Shown: positions 1 to 12,765 of the stretch, piece by piece
How the letters are laid out: each line of letters begins with the position of its first letter
How positions within the stretch are numbered: position 1 is the first letter of the stretch
Assembly (NCBI GenBank): GCA_000827265.1
Contig: KN834781.1
Coordinates: forward strand, 532,860-596,859
Length of the DNA stretch: 64,000 bases
Direction: 5' to 3'
DNA from: Collybiopsis luxurians FD-317 M1
Taxonomy: Eukaryota > Basidiomycota > Agaricomycetes > Agaricales > Omphalotaceae
Program-made: the position numbers and the translations under genes
The notes under the pieces: model-generated
What the model was told of the DNA's origin: nothing
What the model saw: only the letters and a program-made list of their open reading frames with translations
Database searches by the model: none

Positions 1-36
1 TGTCCGTCCGTATACCATGTAAATAAATACCCTACT

Positions 37-1475
37 TTACTCATCGTCGGAATCGTCAAGGATGTATTCAGTTTTGACCCATCCCCTCTTTTTCAGCGTC
101 GACTAGAGGATGATTAAGATTCGTCAATATTCAATTGGAAGAAACTCACGATCTAAACTTACCTCCCAAGGCGACTTAATTTCTTTCGTAGTAACGGGAA
201 AGCGAGTTCCCACACATTGAGAGATGAAATCATGAAAGATGGGGTTGACGCTGAATGGTTGGAATCAAGAAAATTAATACCGCTCAAAACGTAAAGCAGT
301 CACTCCAAGATGGAAACTCACCGATGATGATGCTCAACACAACCAAAATGCGACGCTCCCTGTATAGCCTCAAGTGAGGCCTGAACGCCGGCATCTTGCA
401 ATCGAGCCAGGAACGCCTGCGAATATTCCAACGGGTACGCCACATCCTCCATTCCATGTATAAGCTTGACAGGAACCTTGATATTCCTCAATTCCTCAAT
501 CGTATGCGCACGTCGGTTCAGGAAGATGTCCAAAGTCGAAATACGGTACTCCTCAAGGTGAGAGGCGTTCCATTGTTTCATGCAGTACGGAATGACCAGA
601 GCGACGAGACTGCGAGATGAAATGACAAAATCGGTTAGTGACGGATGCCTGTCAAAAAAGGTTTCGGGGGCTAAAGTGTAAAACTCACGCTTGGACGATT
701 GACTGGTTACGGTCGTAGAAAGCCAGTTCTAATGCTCCACGTACGGCGTAGGCCAACTCCTCTTGGTTTGCAGAACCGTCTCTCCATCCTTCGACCCAGG
801 CATCATGAATCGCCTGTCTGCCCTCCGCAGCATCTTGTGGCTATAAAGGGGCGAAAATGAACCGATATCAGCAAACAAAGCTCCCTATCCGGCAAGGGAA
901 ATGGAAGGTAAACGGCTATATAGCTACATACCTCTTCAAGCCCGAGAGGAGAAATGAGAAACAGCGACAGCACTTTGTCAGGGTGTGAGACGGTCAGTTG
1001 TAGAGCAATGATGGTTCCTAGGGACAGCGCAAAAATATGACATGGTGGAAGGTTCAACTTGGTCTAAGAGCCGGACGTCAGGATCTTGGAATGGACAAGA
1101 GAAGATGGATCAATGACGAACCATGAACTTTGCCATATCCTCAGCAGCCATCTCTTGCCCAAACTCTTTTGGGACCTTTCCCTTCGTCTCACCGTGAGAC
1201 CGCATGTCCACCGAGATGAGGTTGAATTGCCGGATCTTGGGATCACCAAACTGGACTACAGACATTGATCAAAGGACTTTAGCAAACACCACCGTAGGTA
1301 GAAAAGGAATCGACGAACAGGTGAAGACCTCCTGAGGCACAAAGACTGGATGTAAGAAAAGCACAGTCGGGAGCTTGGGATCTATCTTCTTGGCCGAGTT
1401 GGACGACGGAGTGGCTATCGTGTAGTTGAAGGTGATAGGACCTCCAGCGAGCTTGTCGATTTTCACCGAAGGCAT
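37..1475 (-). CDS. alpha/beta hydrolase fold protein, seven exons
   Basis: Complete minus-strand gene of 338 codons. My exons are 1475-1319, 1255-1122, 1063-932, 840-689, 609-322, 250-163 and 102-37. Every intron has a GT..AG boundary and the frame closes exactly on a TAA at 37-39. The product has an early FLHPVF strand and oxyanion region, then VDMRSHGET, the nucleophile elbow ALSLG (Ser in the usual small-x-Ser-x-Gly setting), a late Asp in HGMEDVAYP and the catalytic His in GASHFG. It ends in an acidic DDSDDE tail. This is the standard order for the family; no signal peptide is seen, so a cytosolic esterase or hydrolase is likely. The substrate cannot be inferred. The first donor (GTTCGT) is the least certain boundary. 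The gene looks intact. Confidence 0.85.
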
Positions 1476-2841
1476 TGTTGATTGAGGTCGTCTGGTTCTT
1501 TACTTGCTTTCAAAGGAGAGGAGAGGGTGTAGCTGAGGAGAGGATTTAACCAGACGGAGTAACGACGAAGACTTTGCTAGAGGAGCTAACGAACCTAGGA
1601 GCGGGATCTTTGGCAGGCGGCTTATATAGAGGGGATTTCAGTGATGAGAATGATCCTTTAATGTCTCAGAAGATGCAAACGTTTCTAGGTAGAAATACCG
1701 AAAAAAGGGAAAGGTGATCAATACCTCCTGAACGGCATCTTTCCTGTCTTGTTGTTGATGTCGACATCATGCTGTTGACGACAGAAATGGACTTACTTGG
1801 AAGGGGCGGACAAAATTGGCCCGTCAAAATCAATTCTCGATGGAAGTGGTTGACTTTCGACTCTCTTGAGATAAACTCTAGGGAATAAACTTTTGCGAGG
1901 CGGCTCCGATTGCTAGACCCTCCTAAGTTAAACGCTTCATTCGAAGCGCAGCTCCGGTAAACAGGAGACCCGATTGGCTATGTTTTTCCTCCCTTTTTTG
2001 TCGCCTACAGCAACTAGGGTGGGTCTACTAATATTGCTCTCGCTCACCTTTTGGTAGTTGACTGTAATATGACTTCGAACTGGCCCTGTTCTGTTCTACC
2101 ATACTGCTAGAATGACTCACCACCCGATGCCAGACACACAATGATACATACCATTACAGGGCCCAGTCAGCCAACTTTCGACTTCTAGAGAGGCACCGTG
2201 ACGCAGAATGATTATTAATCCGCTGGCAGCAGTCGCGGTCCAGACTCGATTTTCCTTTTTTTTTTTGGAGATCGTACGGCCGAGTGTACGCGATTTCTTC
2301 TCCTAAGTACGAAAAATAGGGTGAAAAAGACTTTAAAGGTAATTCACGGCAACGGCCGCTCTCTTACTTATCCAAGCTACATAGTATGGATACATGATGT
2401 CTATTTAAGCCTCATCCAGGGGAAAAGATGGAAAGGAACAACATGATATGATGCAAAGCAGAGAAGGATCTCTGATCCGAGAGAAATTGATTTAGTCTCA
2501 GCCACATACCAGTGAGTCAGTGACGGTCTTTGTCCATAGAGGTACATAGACCTGGGACCTGTATAGCCTGAGCGTGATCTTGTGAATGCGGCGGCGATGC
2601 ACATGTCCAGTGTAGTCCAGGGTACCAATAGCAGAGCTCAAAGACGGTGCATGGAAACACGAACGTAGGACAGGATCGAAGAGGAAGCTAAAAATTGTCC
2701 TTCAAGATAATCTTAGGAATATATGAACATATATTGCTCGTATAGATAGAATACAGGGCAGTAGATCCAAAACACTCCAAGGACATCGTCATGTACCCGA
2801 GACGTAGCAGCGTTGTCAGAATCACTTAAGGGTGGTCAGAA
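1476..2841. other. intergenic region, no gene recognised
   Basis: Upstream of the hydrolase (about 1480-1640) lies its presumed promoter. The rest contains no convincing exon. An open frame at 2401-2628 on the minus strand has no recognisable motif and is not called. Confidence 0.5.
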
Positions 2842-3698
2842 TCATTTGGGAGGCGGAGAAGGAGGGCCTGAGCGACGTCGAATCAATCAGTCGATCGGGG
2901 TATCCTCACGAAGACAAAATACGAACCAAAAAGACCCCCTCTCGAAGGAGGCGGGGGAGCGGGAAATGGAGATCCAGGAGTGCCCTGTCTCGGTGCGGGT
3001 GACAGTAAGGGATTTGCTTGATATGGTGCGTCTAAGGTCAATCCGGTATGAAAAAAATGAATAATGAACGAGACATACGTCTCCACTGGGCCCACGCGGG
3101 GCCGCCTGGGCCGCTTGGCATAGGTGGCGGACCGGGTGCGGGTGACGCAGGCGCTTGCGGGGGTTCGATTGCCTTTGTTGATTTCGGTCGACGTTCGGGA
3201 CGTTTATGAACCGTTCGCCAGGCGGGGGCGGCAGGTTGTGGTGGAGGGGCCGGGACAATTTCTTCGGAAGCTGGAGCGGGAGGGGGAGGTTCAAGTTGCT
3301 TGTAGAGAGGAAAAAAAGTCATTGATCGCCCAAGAAAGTCGAAACCAAGGAACGTACTTTTGCTAGCCATTCCGGAGGCGCGTATTGACCACCCAAGCTG
3401 TGTTTGGACTTGACAGCCATTAATTCAGCAATCTCACTATATATCATTAGTTTAATTAAATCGCAGATAAAACTGATCTTTCAACATACAACTGCAGCTG
3501 TCTTCGTTCATCTCTCAACTTGCCCACTTCTTCGAGCAGGATACGAACTTCGCCGGCTAAGGCTTTACTGAAATCATTGAGATATCTAAAAGCACGTAAA
3601 CGAAGTGTAAACCAATTGACAAAATCAGCTACTGGGACATACTTTGGTGGGGCGCCGTTAAAACCTGAGTTTGAGTTCCTGCCACCGTTTGAGGTCAT
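2842..3698 (-). CDS. hypothetical proline-rich protein with short coiled coil
   Basis: Five-exon gene of 212 residues with exons 3698-3490, 3436-3358, 3298-3079, 3031-2927 and 2867-2842. All intron phases agree and the last exon closes on TGA. The N-terminal part contains FVNWFTLRLRAFRYLNDF followed by a charged helix (EEVGKLRDERRQLQ, running on into FEIAELMAVKSK across the first intron) that looks like a coiled coil. The C-terminal half is rich in Pro and Ala and ends in PPSPPPK. The reading frame continues sensibly across four introns, which supports a real gene, probably a conserved basidiomycete protein. I do not recognise a domain and assign no function. It lies about 1.4 kb upstream of the hydrolase gene, in the same direction. 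Confidence 0.7.
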
Positions 3699-4559
3699 TG
3701 AAGATCAAGAAAAACTGTATTCTGAGGCCAGCAACGATCTGAGAGACGAATAAAAGGACTGGAAGATGGGAAAACTGGTGTAAGGTTTGAAGAACGGAAA
3801 ACACGCGTTGAGGTTGAGGATCGATAGGCCACGTGGCAAGAATACTTGAGCAATTGTAAGGCCAGTAGACTCTCCGACCTCAGTAGAAGAAGTAGCGATG
3901 ACCTCTGTAGTGACCGTCGAAGGAAAATGTGGGTTCGGAAGCCGCAAGCAACGAGGAAAAGTTGGGGTCAGGAAGTCCGATCCGCGGTCACGCCGCCCAA
4001 CAAATAAAAACATATCAGGCGCCCATGTGTCACAGGCGCTTGTTTTTTTTTTCCTTATACGGCACAAGATTTCTTCGCAGACGCATTGAACTCGACACTG
4101 AGGTGCTCTCTTTTCGAGGGAGAAGAGCAGATTCTGGCTCGCCTGAAATTGAAGTTATGCTTGTCTGTGACTTTGTTTGTCGGTTCGGAATTGTCCTTTG
4201 TGGACGATGTAAGTCGAAGGAAAAATACCTTATGGTTTTCCTCTCACTGGTGCCTGTGAGATTTATGAAGACTAGTCTACCAAAGTATGCTCACCCTGGT
4301 CCCTCTAGGATGCTATGATAATATTGACTATGAGGACGTCCGACGTAGCGAAGATGTGCTTATAATTCAGTTGAGGATCCGAGGTACTCCAAGCTGTTGA
4401 TGTTCTATCTGATGATACGACCACAGGTTATACAACTTCTCCGTCCCTGTCCCGCACTGTCGGTCACATAACGTTTCTACTTTGCATAAAAGCTTGTCAC
4501 AGTGCTAAGTCGACGAAGCCGTTCAAGAAACTCATGACCTTCAAGTGACAAGAACATCT
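3699..4559. other. intergenic region, no gene recognised
   Basis: Holds the likely promoter of the proline-rich gene. Open frames on both strands at 3705-4318 overlap each other and show no motif or splice pattern, so none is called. Confidence 0.45.
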
Positions 4560-5140
4560 TTCCATCGGTCTCAAGTCCAATGTTATGGACGATCATATCC
4601 GTTCTGATCGTTCTCACATCTTGCGTGGCGTACGGTTCCCTTGTCTCTCACACTTCAGGAGCTCGACGCCACTATCAAAGATATTGAGAAACTTCTCGAG
4701 GGCCCGGATACAAAGAATCCGATACAATCGACTGTGACCAACAAAGACGATGATAAGTATTTCCAGTCCGCAACTTAACCACTATCCCTTGCAAGTGATA
4801 AGGATCATAACTTGAAGGACCGCCTTCTTCGGTAATGTATCAACTTTTGGAGACTAGTCTAATTGGTTGCCTATAATCTTGTCTTTCTGCACAGTATTCA
4901 ACATATCGCTCATAGGCGATCCGATGCGTACTATGAGGTCTCCAGCAAGTAGAAATGTTTTTCTTGGCCGTGCTATCGCCATCTCATCGTAGTACCGGTT
5001 GTTGAAAGAGGACGTAAAAGTAGGTTATCAATTGAACATTGATGTCTCCGTCTTCTGTCCTTACGTCTCTTGTCGATTTTCACTAAGCACTACAACAATA
5101 ACTCGGTTTTTGAAAGACCATAAGGAGCATAAGCTGTAAA
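4560..5140 (+). pseudogene. TMC family copy A, degenerate
   Basis: A decayed member of the small membrane-protein family found throughout the window. The remnant matches exon 1 from the stretch before the membrane helix (about 4575) through the segment equivalent to LSLQxLDATIKD and the first LLEG. The exon 2 end (CTTCGGTAATG) lies near 4825, exon 3 around 4915-5020 and the exon 4 start CACTACAACAATAACTCGG near 5090. Frame-shifting indels occur in exon 1 and an in-frame TAG in exon 3, so no protein is expected. It is on the plus strand, like all other copies, and marks the left edge of the array. Confidence 0.65.
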
Positions 5141-7025
5141 GGGCACATCTTCGGCGGAGATGCTTCCCTTTTACTTCTGAAGAAGACAGATGGTCCTCTG
5201 TCAAAACTTGAGCTGAGCCAATTGACGCTGTAGCTGTGATTCTGATACCACTGGCTCAAAATAAACTGATTAGTGTTTAACAGCAATCTCATCGTGAACC
5301 TTTTTGTTGACGTAAACCTTGTATCACTTCGGTGATACAGCTGCTTCGTTGCCGATTCTCGCTGTTCTGATTCCAATTTTTTTTGTCATATGGCTGACGC
5401 TGCTCTTGTAAATTACACATGCGACATGCATGTAAACGCACTAAAAGGTTTTTCGGAAAGTTAACGACGCCGGAACGGGGCGTCCAAGTCCATTCCTGAT
5501 TTCTGTGTACATCCGACCACTCAAGTAATGTAATTACAGATAACCGAAGGTATAACATTAACACAGGGACAATTGGTGAGGCACATTGCAGCGCAGTGAA
5601 TGCGTCGCGAAATAACTCGGAGTCTCCGACTCGGCTTATCACGAAGGAACTCGGATTTGCGATGATCCTAAGGTTGACCTGTCCCTTCTATCGGTTTGAC
5701 ATGGCACAACAATATCTCGGGAGACTTTATTTCCTCCTGGCAAGTATTATTATTAGTGGAGTTATGGAATACTGAATTCCGTATCAATCCAATTATGACT
5801 TGTACTTTAAATAAAGAGACCAGTCAGGGATCACATCATGCCAATCCACGAGAATACAGTATCTTGGAAGGATTTTCTCGCAGTTGCCTTTTGGGGAATA
5901 GGCGAGTCTAAGCTTCGGCTTATGGCATATGGAAATCCAGATTAATGGACTCACTATTGGTACATATATAAAAGAGCCTGAGGTAAACACTGAACTTATC
6001 AATGCACAGAAGACTGTATGGTCCCGAATCATCTCATCAGAAAAGCACTTAGGGCTCTCAAAGAGGATTGCAGACTTGCAGACCATGATCACCTCTAAAC
6101 GGATGGCCTGGATTCAGAATAGCAGCAAAATGGTGCTCTTTGACAGAAAACACAACTTGGCAAAGTATGTGAACGAACAATCAACGACAATCGATGGAGC
6201 GAGACTCCCATCATTCGAGAAGTAAAGAATCAAATTAAGCCATTTTGCTCGTTTGACCTCCTAATGGCCCCCATCCCCGGTGCGCTCAAGCCGCGGTCTA
6301 GTCATCTTGAATGTGATTCTTGCAAGACGCTTAGCCGGAATATTGTATGTACTTACTAGAAATCCAATTAAGTCAGCTCCACCCGTCTACTTCCCGCTGC
6401 CACCCTCGATGCCTTCTGACACGAAGAAGTTGAACTTGTTGATTACACAGTGTGCATTAATGCTGAAGAAGCTCCTTTACAGTATACTATTCTCTGGGGA
6501 ATACTTATGAACTTGATCATGAGCGTTGCAACTTTCTCGGTTAGAATTGTTCTGCACCATGACTACTTGATGACTACCAAGTAGTATTTTTGGAAGGTGC
6601 ATCTACCGATCACATCGATATTCATTCATCTTGCCTTCCGCTTACAAGAGACTTATCCCTGTTAGTCTATATCCCTAGGTTTTGAGCGCAGTTGAAGCTA
6701 TCGATATAGTAGCCGCGGTCTTCATTATGGCCCAGGCCCCTGGGTAGGTACCTGGATAAATTTGGACACGTCTGGTGATGACTTTCGGTGACCTCGGAAA
6801 AGTTCCAATCAATGTGGCTACTGGAAAGGATATCCACTGGTTATTTGCTTCCCACTGAAACCCGACAAGGTCGACATATTGAACTTTCCTATTGAAATTG
6901 AGCGCCAACCTCTAGACTTTGCCTTTAACGAACAAGCCTACTTACTTTTCTGCTGAAAATAAAATCATGTGTCCTGTATAAAAGGGCGCTGTCGATGCAT
7001 CCATTACTCAGTCACCTCGAAATCT
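5141..7025. other. spacer with weak open frames
   Basis: No recognisable gene. One plus-strand frame at 5929-6225 encodes 98 residues with a helical, lysine-rich look and could be an exon of an unknown gene, but it has no motif and no supported upstream exon. The 3' part contains the promoter of TMC copy B. Confidence 0.35.
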
Positions 7026-7744
7026 ATGGCCTTCACTCTTTTTGAGACCATTGCTCAAGTCTTCACACAAGACATTGTCCCAGTGATCTCGAATCCCATT
7101 CCGTGGATGATAATATCCATTCTCGTCGCTGTTTCAATCTTACGCTGTATATGGCTTCGTTGTCTCTCACTCCAGAAGCTTGATGCTACAATCAAAGTCG
7201 TTAAAAATTTACTCGAGGAATATGAGAAGAACATCCTCCCCCACCTTCTATCTGATACAGTTGACTGCGAACAACATAGATGCTTGTGAGTAATTACTTT
7301 AGTAATTCTAGTTTGCCGCTGATCTTCTGATATGGAAGGTATAAAGATTATAAGGAACAACTGCTTCAGTACATATTCCGCATTTTTTAATCAGATTGAG
7401 CCTCCTCCAACAAACATTATTTGGACAGTGTTCAACACGTCGCCCACAAGAGATCCAACATGGATTACAAGGCGGCTGCATGGAAGAAGTATTTATCCTT
7501 CAATCGGGCCCTCATAATTTCCTCGTCTTATAGGAAGTTATGGGAATTGAAGCAAAACATAGAGGTTCGTTGAACGACTGCCTCCGCCGGGTCCCTGACC
7601 TGCAGGTGTGAGCTTACGTTTTTTCGCCGATTTTTTTCCTAGTACTCTAATAGGCTAATTGCAAAAGTCCAAATTGACCTCGTGTTGGAGATAGCGCGTC
7701 TCCGCCGTAGAAACATCTCTGCTACTTCTGAGGATGACGGATGA
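7026..7744 (+). CDS. TMC family copy B: small single-pass membrane protein
   Basis: Exons 7026-7285, 7339-7368, 7429-7564 and 7643-7744 (260, 30, 136, 102 nt) give 175 residues with no stop. I chose the ATG at 7026 because other copies start at the same point; an in-frame upstream ATG at 6969 would add 19 residues. The protein has a short N-terminus with TQDIVP, a membrane helix of about 20 residues starting near IPWMIISILVAV, then LRCIWLRCLSLQKLDATIK and a charged helical tail. This is the most divergent open copy, with WLRC in place of WFPC. The exon 2 donor is GTACAT. No known domain is recognised. Positive charges after the helix suggest a cytosolic C-terminus. Confidence 0.65.
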
Positions 7745-8056
7745 TACTAGTTGAATATGATTCGGAGGCATGCCACGGCGCCATTCTTGCAAATCAATAT
7801 TCTATTTCATGATTTTTTCATTAAATTACATTACTCGACGATACCAACTTCTTCAAAGAGGACACGAGGATTCTCATAGCGCGCACAAATTTCTTGACTC
7901 AAGTGCTGGATACTTTATATTATATAAGTAGAATTCAAATCATAAAAAATAGTATTAACTGGTCAATACTTTATTTGTTCTGAACATTTTCAATCTTGAA
8001 TCCTGAAAACAATACGAGCCTCTGTTGACTCACCGTCGGTGTAGGCTACAAATACA
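7745..8056. other. AT-rich spacer
   Basis: No gene or repeat recognised between TMC copy B and the foldback element. Confidence 0.4.
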
Positions 8057-8834
8057 AATCCATATCCTGCCCTGAATGGTGAAAAATTAAACTCTGCGCA
8101 AGTGCACAAAATTGTCTTCTAGCGCAACTAGATTAGTAACTATACATGGGTAGATAAAAATTTCTGCGTGCATGCGCGCAATGTAATTTACAAGTGCGCT
8201 ATTCGAAGGTGGCAAATCACTTAAATTTTAAGAAAACTACTTAGAGAATGACTATTATAATATCCACGAAGTGGTTTGCAGAAGATCTTTGTCCACTTAA
8301 GTCAAGAAATGTACCTTCATTTGAGATAAAAGCCAAGTAACTCGAGTGAAGTGTTAAAACTGGTAATCAGTTGAAATTCGGCTAACTATTACCGAGGCTC
8401 AGGTCTCTTATGTAAGCGATCCATATTGCTCATACATCACAAGATGATTTTGATGGCGCCAGGACGTGTGATGGGTGAGCAATATGGATCACAGGGCTGG
8501 ACTCCGGCAATAGTAAGCCGAAATTTAACCGATTACCATTTTTGACACTTCATTTGAGTTACTTGGCTTTTATCTCAAATGAAGGTACATTCTCAACTTA
8601 AGTGGACAAAGGTCTTCAGCAAACCACTTCATGGATATTATAGTAGTCATTCTCTAAGTAGTTTTCTTAAAATTTAAGTGATATGCATCCTTCGAATAGC
8701 GCACTTGTAAATTATATTGTGCGCATGCACACAGAAATTTTTATCTATGCATGTATAGTTACTAGTTGCACTGGAAGACAATTTTGTGCACTTGCGCAGG
8801 GTTTAATTTTTTGCCATTCAGGGCAGGATAAATC
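8057..8834. mobile_element. foldback (long inverted repeat) element, about 780 bp
   Basis: Two arms of roughly 370-385 bp (about 8057-8440 and 8468-8834) are near-perfect reverse complements around a loop of about 27 bp. The inner ends are GATCCATATTGCTCATAC and its complement. The outer ends are CCTGCCCTGAATGG and CCATTCAGGGCAGG. There is no coding capacity. The structure fits a non-autonomous foldback or MITE element. No clear target-site duplication was found. Confidence 0.8.
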
Positions 8835-8899
8835 CACCCATTTGGTAATAAATCTTACCTTATCTTACCCACCATTGGATGCTTTCTCACATGTATTTT

Positions 8900-9794
8900 G
8901 AGAAGTCAAGTGAGGTATTGCTTTCAATATTGAATATAGAGGAACAAGGAAAAAATGAAAAGACAATAGGAGAGTGTGATACTTGAAGAACCTACATACT
9001 AGAACAAAGTGGTAACTGAAGTAAGGTCTTAGTAGGTAATATCAGAGGTGATGGTTGAAGTGAGAACTCTTGAGACTCTTTGGAATCTGGGTATAAAATT
9101 ACCACAAATGAGAGTTAGTTGCCTGCCAACTGCCTTAGGTTCGAACTAGTTGTGTGGTGTGATTAGGCAATGTGGACCAACTCATCCACTCAGGGGGAAT
9201 GAGCCATCAATATATTGAGAGGGGGTATAACAAGTGGTGAAAAAAGGAGGAATGGGGACACAACAGTGAAGAAAAAAATGGGAAGGAGTGAAAAAAGAGA
9301 GGCAGGAGAGCCACTAAAGGGTGAATATATCAAGGGAGGGTGAACTAGGGATTGAATGAGCTAGAAGGGAGGGTGACAAGTTGACAAGAAGATTAGCTAT
9401 TAAGTTAAGGTGAGGTATGATAAGGACTACTGTGGGGTAGTAGGATTATGCTACTAGAAATAAACTGACCTCTAGGAGACACAGTATATGGAGACAAAGC
9501 ACAAAACTAGGTAAGTGAAACACTACTACAGTTCAGAACATGGGCATGTGGTAACAAGTATGGCACCTCAGCATTGGAAGATAGGAGCTGCTCATGGGGG
9601 GCATATTCTGGAGAGAAGGAGGGACTCACTTGGTTTGCATGAAATGGGTATTGCTAAGTCAGTGTGGCCATCATCAGCTCACTGACAAAGAGAGGTGAGA
9701 GCAGCAGGGCCTCGGGAGGGCAGACCTGGAATCCTGTTGGTGAAGTCAACAATCAACAGGTTGGAGGCATAAACCCCACACTAAGGCTCACCTT
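8900..9794. other. purine-rich, strand-asymmetric region
   Basis: From about 8930 to 9700 the plus strand is rich in A and G, with many GGAG, GAAAAA and GTGAGG runs and few pyrimidine tracts. No open frame of note and no clear repeat unit was found. It may be the eroded body of a transposable element; the origin is not determined. Confidence 0.5.
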
Positions 9795-10042
9795 TGTTGT
9801 ATTTCTTGGTTTGCCATTAGTAATACAATCCGGCACATGTAGTTCCAAGTTGGATTACTCACCTACTGTGGACAGTATTACTCAGATAGTAATAGTAGAA
9901 GTATATAGAACTTTCTAGATACTGTGTTATGTAGTATATAAGGCCTACCTTGAGGCCAGTACCATAGAACAAAATAATCATTTGTATCCAATATTCGAGT
10001 CTCACAACTCTTATCAAACCACTGCGCCACATTGCTACAATA
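9795..10042 (+). mobile_element. solo LTR, copia-like, with 5-bp target-site duplication
   Basis: A 248-bp unit starts TGTTGTATTT and ends CTACAATA, flanked on both sides by ACCTT (9790-9794 and 10043-10047). It contains a TATATAAGG box in plus orientation. A second copy at 52311-52557 is about 90% identical by eye and also has a near-duplicated flank. No internal coding region accompanies either copy, so both are solo LTRs left after recombination. Confidence 0.8.
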
Positions 10043-10162
10043 ACCTTGGCTTGTTAGCCTTGCATAAACACAGTTTAAGCCCAAGTAAGCGATGTCAATT
10101 CAGTCTTGGCTTTGGCCATTTGGTTAACCTCCTGCTAAACAATACATTACCTACTGGTAACC

Positions 10163-10520
10163 TAAAGTATCTGCCCATTCCAGGATGGAGTCAGCAATCA
10201 AACAGCTGAAAAAGGCAGAGAGAATTCTGTCCTATTCTTGAGTATCTACAGCATATTTATACTACAAAATGTCTCATGTGGTACTGTAGAAAATGCCTGA
10301 ATAATATGAAATATACAGTAGGAAAATCACAGGAAAGTTCCAGTGACTTGGAAGGGATTCTAGACAAATCACTGCAAGTCAAAAGCACAGTCAAGTGATG
10401 AAAAACCTATGTAGTAGTGGAACCCAAACAATACCAGTACAACTGGGTGACCTTGTCAAAAATGGGAAATCACTGGTATGATAAGAACTAATCTTATTGT
10501 ATAAACATACTTATAAAACA
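10163..10520 (-). repeat. gypsy 3' LTR
   Basis: 358 bp, matched over its length by 17394-17752, for example TGAATAATATGAAATATACA and AACAATACCAGTACAACTGG in both. Scattered substitutions show the insertion is not recent. Confidence 0.85.
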
Positions 10521-10873
10521 CAACCCCCTTGTTACTCTTTTGCTCCTGTAAAAGCCAAAGCATTAGATTGAGTGAGGCTGGTGAAAAGAAATTGAGACCT
10601 ATAAGTACAAAAGATCAAATACACAAAATTTCAGAGAAGCATATAGAATTTGATAAGGAAAATGAATTGATAATGAAATTTTGATGCAAGGACAGCAGAA
10701 TTTTGGTAAGCATGATTGTATTTTGATTTCTGCTGTCATTTCATTTACTGACCAGCTACTCATCCCTTCCTTCCTACTCTTATCTTTTCATTAGTGTTGT
10801 GCCATTGAATATCAGAGGATGCATACCAAAGTGCAGTATTGGGGGCCTGACTGGTACTTGAGGGAAAATATCA

Positions 10874-11997
10874 TCACAGTTGGCTTCTGTTGTACAAGTG
10901 CCAAAGAACATGGCCATTTCTAGTCATAAGTTGGTAAGTATTTTTGCTAGAAATATTGCAGATAATAAAAGGTCCATCCCAGCAGGGATGAATCTTTGAC
11001 TGACATTTGTTTCTCTGAAGGATCAGGTCTCCAATACCCAGGCCTCTTTCCCTATACTCCATATCCTGCTTTTCAGCTTCAGCTTCTAGTCATTTCAAAG
11101 CTTCAGCATTTGCTTCTTTGTGAAATTTTTCAAGGTCTTGAATATGCTCCATTTGGTGCTCTTGAAGTGTGGTAATTTTGGCATCAGAAGGAGGGATACA
11201 AAGATTGTTGAAGACTGCATCAGCAGGGAGCTGAGGTTCAAATCCATACAACATTCATCCAGGAGATGACCCAGTACTGGCATTCTTGTGAGCACAGTGA
11301 GCTAGAAGTGCATCAGGTATGTACTCATCCCAATCAGTTTGTTGATCTGGAGTGCATTGGCAAGCTAACATTTGAACCAGGGTATCATTGAATTTTTCAA
11401 GTGGACCATTTGTTTGCAGATGGTAGGAAGAGGTGTGCAGATGTTCAATTGTAAGTTGTTGTAAGAAATTCTGTATGGCATATGACATGAATTCCTCACC
11501 ATTATCTGTTAGAATAGCCCTAGGTTTTCTGAACAGAAAGATGATTTGATGAAAAAGTTCAATGACAGCATTAGTGGAACATTGAGGCAGACTTTCAGCA
11601 AGGTCAAATCAGTATCCATATCCATTGAGGTAAGTAGATAATGATTGCCATGTTTAGTCCTAGGTAATGGACCAAGGAAATTGAAAGACCAGACATTGCT
11701 GGCACTGACTTGAGGAAGCAGAAACATAGGCTGTGGAGGAATAGTGTCACACTTGGAGAATTGATGCTGATTGCAGGTATGTACAACATGTTCAACAATT
11801 TCCAAAGAGTAAGGCATCCAAGTCCTAGTCCTCAGACACTCCAATACCACATTGATACCAAGATGCCCAAGGTCAACATGAATATGCCAAATGAGTTCAA
11901 GCACTTCAGGAACTGAGGTAGGCACAACAACAATCTTCAGTTTGGAATCTTCAGTACTAATGTCTTCGAACAGATGCCCCTTACTTACCATGTACAT
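10874..11997 (-). pseudogene. gypsy integrase remnant
   Basis: Reading from 11997 downwards: an integrase zinc-binding region (WHIHVDLGHLG, later TCNQHQFSKC, where the second Cys of the usual CxxC is His). Next comes the catalytic core start FNFLGPLPRTKHGNHYLLT. At 11488-11255 the core end HTSSYHLQTNGPLEKFN keeps the Glu position. At 11062-10874 a C-terminal module has GPFIICNISSKNTYQL. These are split between frames by stops, so no enzyme is made. Confidence 0.75.
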
Positions 11998-12167
11998 TCT
12001 GAATGATTGGATCTCTTTACCAGAGAGTAGATCACATCAATAGCTTTCCAGAGTGTAATAGACAGCTGCACAATCTTCAGGATTGAGTTCAGCAGCATGG
12101 ACAGGTTGATAATCAATGTCAGGAACCTTGTCATTGCCTTCTCATTGAGATAGTGCATCAGCAGCAA

Positions 12168-12765
12168 CTATATAATCTTCACATTGAAGTGAGATATATC
12201 ATTGGCAAAGCAAGAGAGACAATGACCAAGGTGTTTTTGAGTGAGGAAATGCTTGAGAGACTTATGATTGGTAAGTACCATGATTGGAGAACCCTCAATG
12301 TATTGATGAAATTTCTTTAGTCCATCAACAAAAGCCAACATTTTGCATTCTTGAGCTGAGTACCACTGTTCTGTAGCAGTCATTTTTTGAGACTCAAAGG
12401 CTATAGGTCATAAGTCCCTTTCCTTGAAATTGAGACAATTTTCAGACTTACTATTATCCTTTCCCTCCTCAAGATCTCAAAACAGCATATTCAATTGTTG
12501 AAGAACTGCACCAAGACAAGTTCCTGAGGCATCAGTATCCAGAACAAAAACATGCCAGGGGGTTGGATGAGTGAGCTTAACTGACTCAGTGATGGCTTGT
12601 TTAATGGCTTTGAAGGCTTCTTGACACTTCAAAGACCACTCAATACAAGCACCCTTTTTTGGAGCACCAGTGAGAAGGTCAGTTAAAGGTTCAGCAATCT
12701 TGGCAAATCCCAGGACAAAATGTCAATAGTGCCCACCAAGATTAAGAAAACCATGGACATAAATA
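12168..12765 (-). pseudogene. gypsy RNase H / RT connection remnant
   Basis: The frame reads GFAKIAEPLTDLL and EWSLKCQEAFKAIKQAI (RT thumb/connection), then FVLDTDASGTCLGAVLQQ, the first catalytic Asp region of RNase H. After stops it continues at 12383-12168 with SAQECKMLAFVDGLKKF and VLTNHKSLKHFLTQK. Stop codons interrupt it at several points. The 5' part is separated from the RT by the solo LTR at 12766-13410. Confidence 0.7.

Noticed and set aside
3705..4318. Overlapping open frames on both strands
   Set aside because: They overlap each other, show no splice pattern or motif, and lie in the likely promoter of the proline-rich gene.
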